Shown piece after piece: positions 36,386-37,746 of a stretch of 37,746 bases of DNA (its first letter is position 1; every line of letters starts with the position of its first letter). The notes under the pieces were generated by a model. That model did not search any database, had not been told where the DNA came from, and saw only the letters and a program-made list of their open reading frames with translations. The stretch is from Candidatus Limisoma faecipullorum (GTDB taxonomy: Bacteria > Bacteroidota > Bacteroidia > Bacteroidales > Muribaculaceae). A program made the translations under genes and the position numbers. The stretch is taken from positions 1 through 37,746 of the forward strand of contig JADIMC010000036.1 in NCBI GenBank assembly GCA_017694955.1, written 5' to 3'.

Positions 36386-36991
36386 CTATAACCGCAACTC
36401 GCCTTTCCCTTCTCTGACAACCTCGGCTTCGCCAGTTGTGCAATCCACCACAGTCGAAGGAACCAATCCTCCGTCGCCGCCGTCAATCATATATGGCACA
36501 ACACCATCATAAGCTTCCGCTATCAGCTCTGGATTGACAGCATAATCATCATCCTCATATTTGATTGTAGTAGAAAGCACCGGATTGCCAAGACGACGTA
36601 CCAATTCAATCGCAATCTTATTATCCGGAATACGAATACCTACAGACTTCCGGCCTTTAAACACTTTCGGAAGCGACGACGATGCCGGAAAAATAAAAGT
36701 GAAAGGCCCTGGCATATTGTTCTTCAACAGCTTAAACATCCGATTGTCGAACCTCGCATATTCAGCTGCCATTGATATTCCATCACAAATTATCGATAGA
36801 TTTGTCTTATCGGGATTTATACCCTTTATTTTGCAAATCTTTCCAATTGCACTGTTGTTCAAGGCATTGCACCCTATGGCATAAAGAGTATCCGTCGGAT
36901 AAATCAATATCTCGCCATCAGCAAGAGCTTTTACAGCAATATCAATGAACTTGTCGTTTATGCTGTTTTCTAATATTTTCAATATTCTCAT
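36386..36991 (-). CDS. tsaC: L-threonylcarbamoyladenylate synthase (TsaC/Sua5, YrdC domain)
   Basis: Makes threonylcarbamoyl-AMP from threonine, bicarbonate and ATP, the first step of tRNA t6A37. The 201 residues compare with ~190 in E. coli TsaC. No Sua5 C-terminal domain. Signatures: GEILIYPTDTLYAIGCNA, KICKIKGINPDKTNLSIIC (substrate-binding basic cluster), MPGPFTFIFPAS, SVGIRIPDN and PSTVVDCTTGEAEVVREGKGEL. Starts 11 bases after the B3/B4-domain gene, so the two share a transcript. TsaB is encoded elsewhere in the window. Confidence 0.94.
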   Translation of the reverse strand: MRILKILENSINDKFIDIAVKALADGEILIYPTDTLYAIGCNALNNSAIGKICKIKGINPDKTNLSIICDGISMAAEYARFDNRMFKLLKNNMPGPFTFIFPASSSLPKVFKGRKSVGIRIPDNKIAIELVRRLGNPVLSTTIKYEDDDYAVNPELIAEAYDGVVPYMIDGGDGGLVPSTVVDCTTGEAEVVREGKGELRL

Positions 36992-37002
36992 AACAACATT
37001 GA

Positions 37003-37662
37003 TTAAAAAATATCGATTTGCAAATTTTTAGCAGACGCATATTTTTCAAGCAACGAAACCGACCAATCAATAGTGTCTGCCAATGGCATTTCTTCTCCAA
37101 AAGCATTGATTTGCATCTGAAGCCGCACGGTTGACATCGTGATTTTCGTTCGTTCCTCATCGCTTGTAGGGCTACCTATTCCACCAACAGCATCCCTATA
37201 AAGCGGCAATCCTTCCACATTAAGCAACCCCCTGCCTATGCCTTCAAACTTTTCATCGTGCCGTCCCACTCCCAGCGTAACCATATCACCAACAATCTTG
37301 TCGGCATCAAAGCCTCCGATAGAATAACCGCTACACATCGAAACAAGATTTATCAAATCAACAAGCGTATTTATCCTGTATAAATCCATACCTTTAACGA
37401 CACGACGGCACAATGCCTCGCTCGACACACGATAACGGTTAGGGTCCTTACCCATACGCTTATAAAGATTGCGGTTTGCCACAATAGCAGGACGCTTGTT
37501 TATCCACGACAGCTCATAACTTTCACGTATCCGCCGGGATGCCTCCTCGATTTCAGTCCACAATTCGTCAGAGGTTTCCGAATTCACCACATCTGCCCTA
37601 ATCAGCCCGATTTTCATATCTGGACAGGCATCCTTTATCTCTTGTTCTATTTCAATTTTCAT
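37003..37662 (-). CDS. B3/B4 tRNA-binding (PheRS beta editing-like) domain protein
   Basis: A 219-residue stand-alone B3/4 domain, the fold that in the phenylalanyl-tRNA synthetase beta subunit binds and edits mischarged tRNA. Landmarks are the ELSWINKRPAIVANRNLYKRMGKDPNRYRVSSEALCRRVVKG segment (the conserved RxxYRxxGxDPxxYRPSxEAL pattern) and INTLVDLINLVSMCSGYSIGGFDADKI. The C-terminal half has GSPTSDEERTKIT. Stand-alone B3/4 proteins are widespread but of unproven function; trans-editing of misacylated tRNA is inference. Operon with tsaC, which also acts in tRNA quality. Confidence 0.85.
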   Translation of the reverse strand: MKIEIEQEIKDACPDMKIGLIRADVVNSETSDELWTEIEEASRRIRESYELSWINKRPAIVANRNLYKRMGKDPNRYRVSSEALCRRVVKGMDLYRINTLVDLINLVSMCSGYSIGGFDADKIVGDMVTLGVGRHDEKFEGIGRGLLNVEGLPLYRDAVGGIGSPTSDEERTKITMSTVRLQMQINAFGEEMPLADTIDWSVSLLEKYASAKNLQIDIF

Positions 37663-37680
37663 ATTAAAGATTTAAACACA

Positions 37681-37711
37681 CAAAGATAGTCCAAATCATA
37701 TATAAAACAAA
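37681..37711 (-). promoter_or_regulatory. Promoter of the B3/B4-tsaC operon, overlapping a terminator
   Basis: Minus strand: TTTG at 37708-37711, 19 bases, TATCTTTG at 37681-37688. Full consensus match, 18 bases from the ATG. The -33 bases are also the end of the upstream terminator stem. Confidence 0.8.
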
Positions 37712-37740
37712 CCCACGACAAAGTTGTTGCCGTGGGTTTG
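37704..37740 (-). terminator. Terminator of a gene beyond the right edge
   Basis: Stem CAAACCCACG (37708-37717) / CGTGGGTTTG (37731-37740), 13-base loop, with TTTT on the minus-strand exit side. The gene it serves is outside the window. Confidence 0.75.
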
Positions 37741-37746
37741 GATAAT

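Noticed and set aside
1-37746. Mobile element, prophage, CRISPR or defence island
   Set aside because: No transposase, integrase, terminal repeats, repeat-spacer array or recognisable defence genes; the content is core chromosomal throughout.

Overview
The window looks like a chromosomal segment of a gut-type Bacteroidales bacterium. Muribaculaceae or a near relative is plausible, but the family is not proven. Three things support this. Bacteroidetes-only families are present (DUF4290, DUF4250, a Cbp1-like coiled-coil lipoprotein). Promoters have the Bacteroidetes form TTTG-N19-TAnnTTTG, seen complete or nearly complete ahead of several genes. Clear Shine-Dalgarno sequences are missing. The region is mostly core chromosome: there are no transposases, integrases, phage genes, CRISPR arrays, rRNAs or recognisable tRNAs.

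Layout, left to right. (1) 1-1411: the N-terminal part of an exported protein (minus strand, cut by the window edge), then an orphan membrane protein. (2) 1633-5712: class I fumarase with its own terminator, then an exported metallophosphoesterase/beta-propeller fusion coupled to a DUF4250 mini-protein. (3) 6014-9651: a translationally coupled recJ-recQ pair. (4) 9638-15541 (minus): a tripartite heavy-metal-type RND efflux operon (small His/Cys-rich exported protein, adaptor lipoprotein, RND pump, TolC-like channel). (5) 15630-20674 (minus): a long translation and envelope housekeeping stretch with tsaB, DUF4290, rimM, an acidic orphan, an OmpA-like protein, L25/Ctc, pth and an S4-domain Hsp15-like protein. 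(6) 20785-24359: a THUMP-like methyltransferase, Yip1-smpB (minus) and a LolC/FtsX-type permease (plus) from back-to-back promoters. (7) 24419-26552: a Cbp1-like lipoprotein and galE, diverging from a region with two tandem palindromes. (8) 26645-30211: pyruvate:ferredoxin oxidoreductase. (9) 30423-34917 (minus): a compact WecA-like / dTDP-L-rhamnose operon (rfbA-C-D-B). (10) 35061-37662: a DbpA-like DEAD-box helicase, convergent with a B3/B4-domain protein plus tsaC operon.

The genes fit an anaerobic, fermentative or fumarate-respiring lifestyle (class I fumarase, PFOR) with surface polysaccharide synthesis (GalE, dTDP-rhamnose, WecA-like initiator). tRNA and translation functions are strongly represented (TsaB and TsaC for t6A, Pth, RimM, SmpB, B3/B4 editing-type domain, L25, Hsp15-like). 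No single spectacular new system stands out. The best leads are the tandem palindromic operator candidates upstream of galE, the His/Cys-rich small protein opening the metal-efflux operon, the back-to-back promoter pair, and a promoter embedded in the upstream gene's terminator.

Many ORF-track starts are in-frame TTG codons that lie inside promoters or over the neighbour's stop. I moved these to the downstream ATG where the family alignment or a promoter box decides it.
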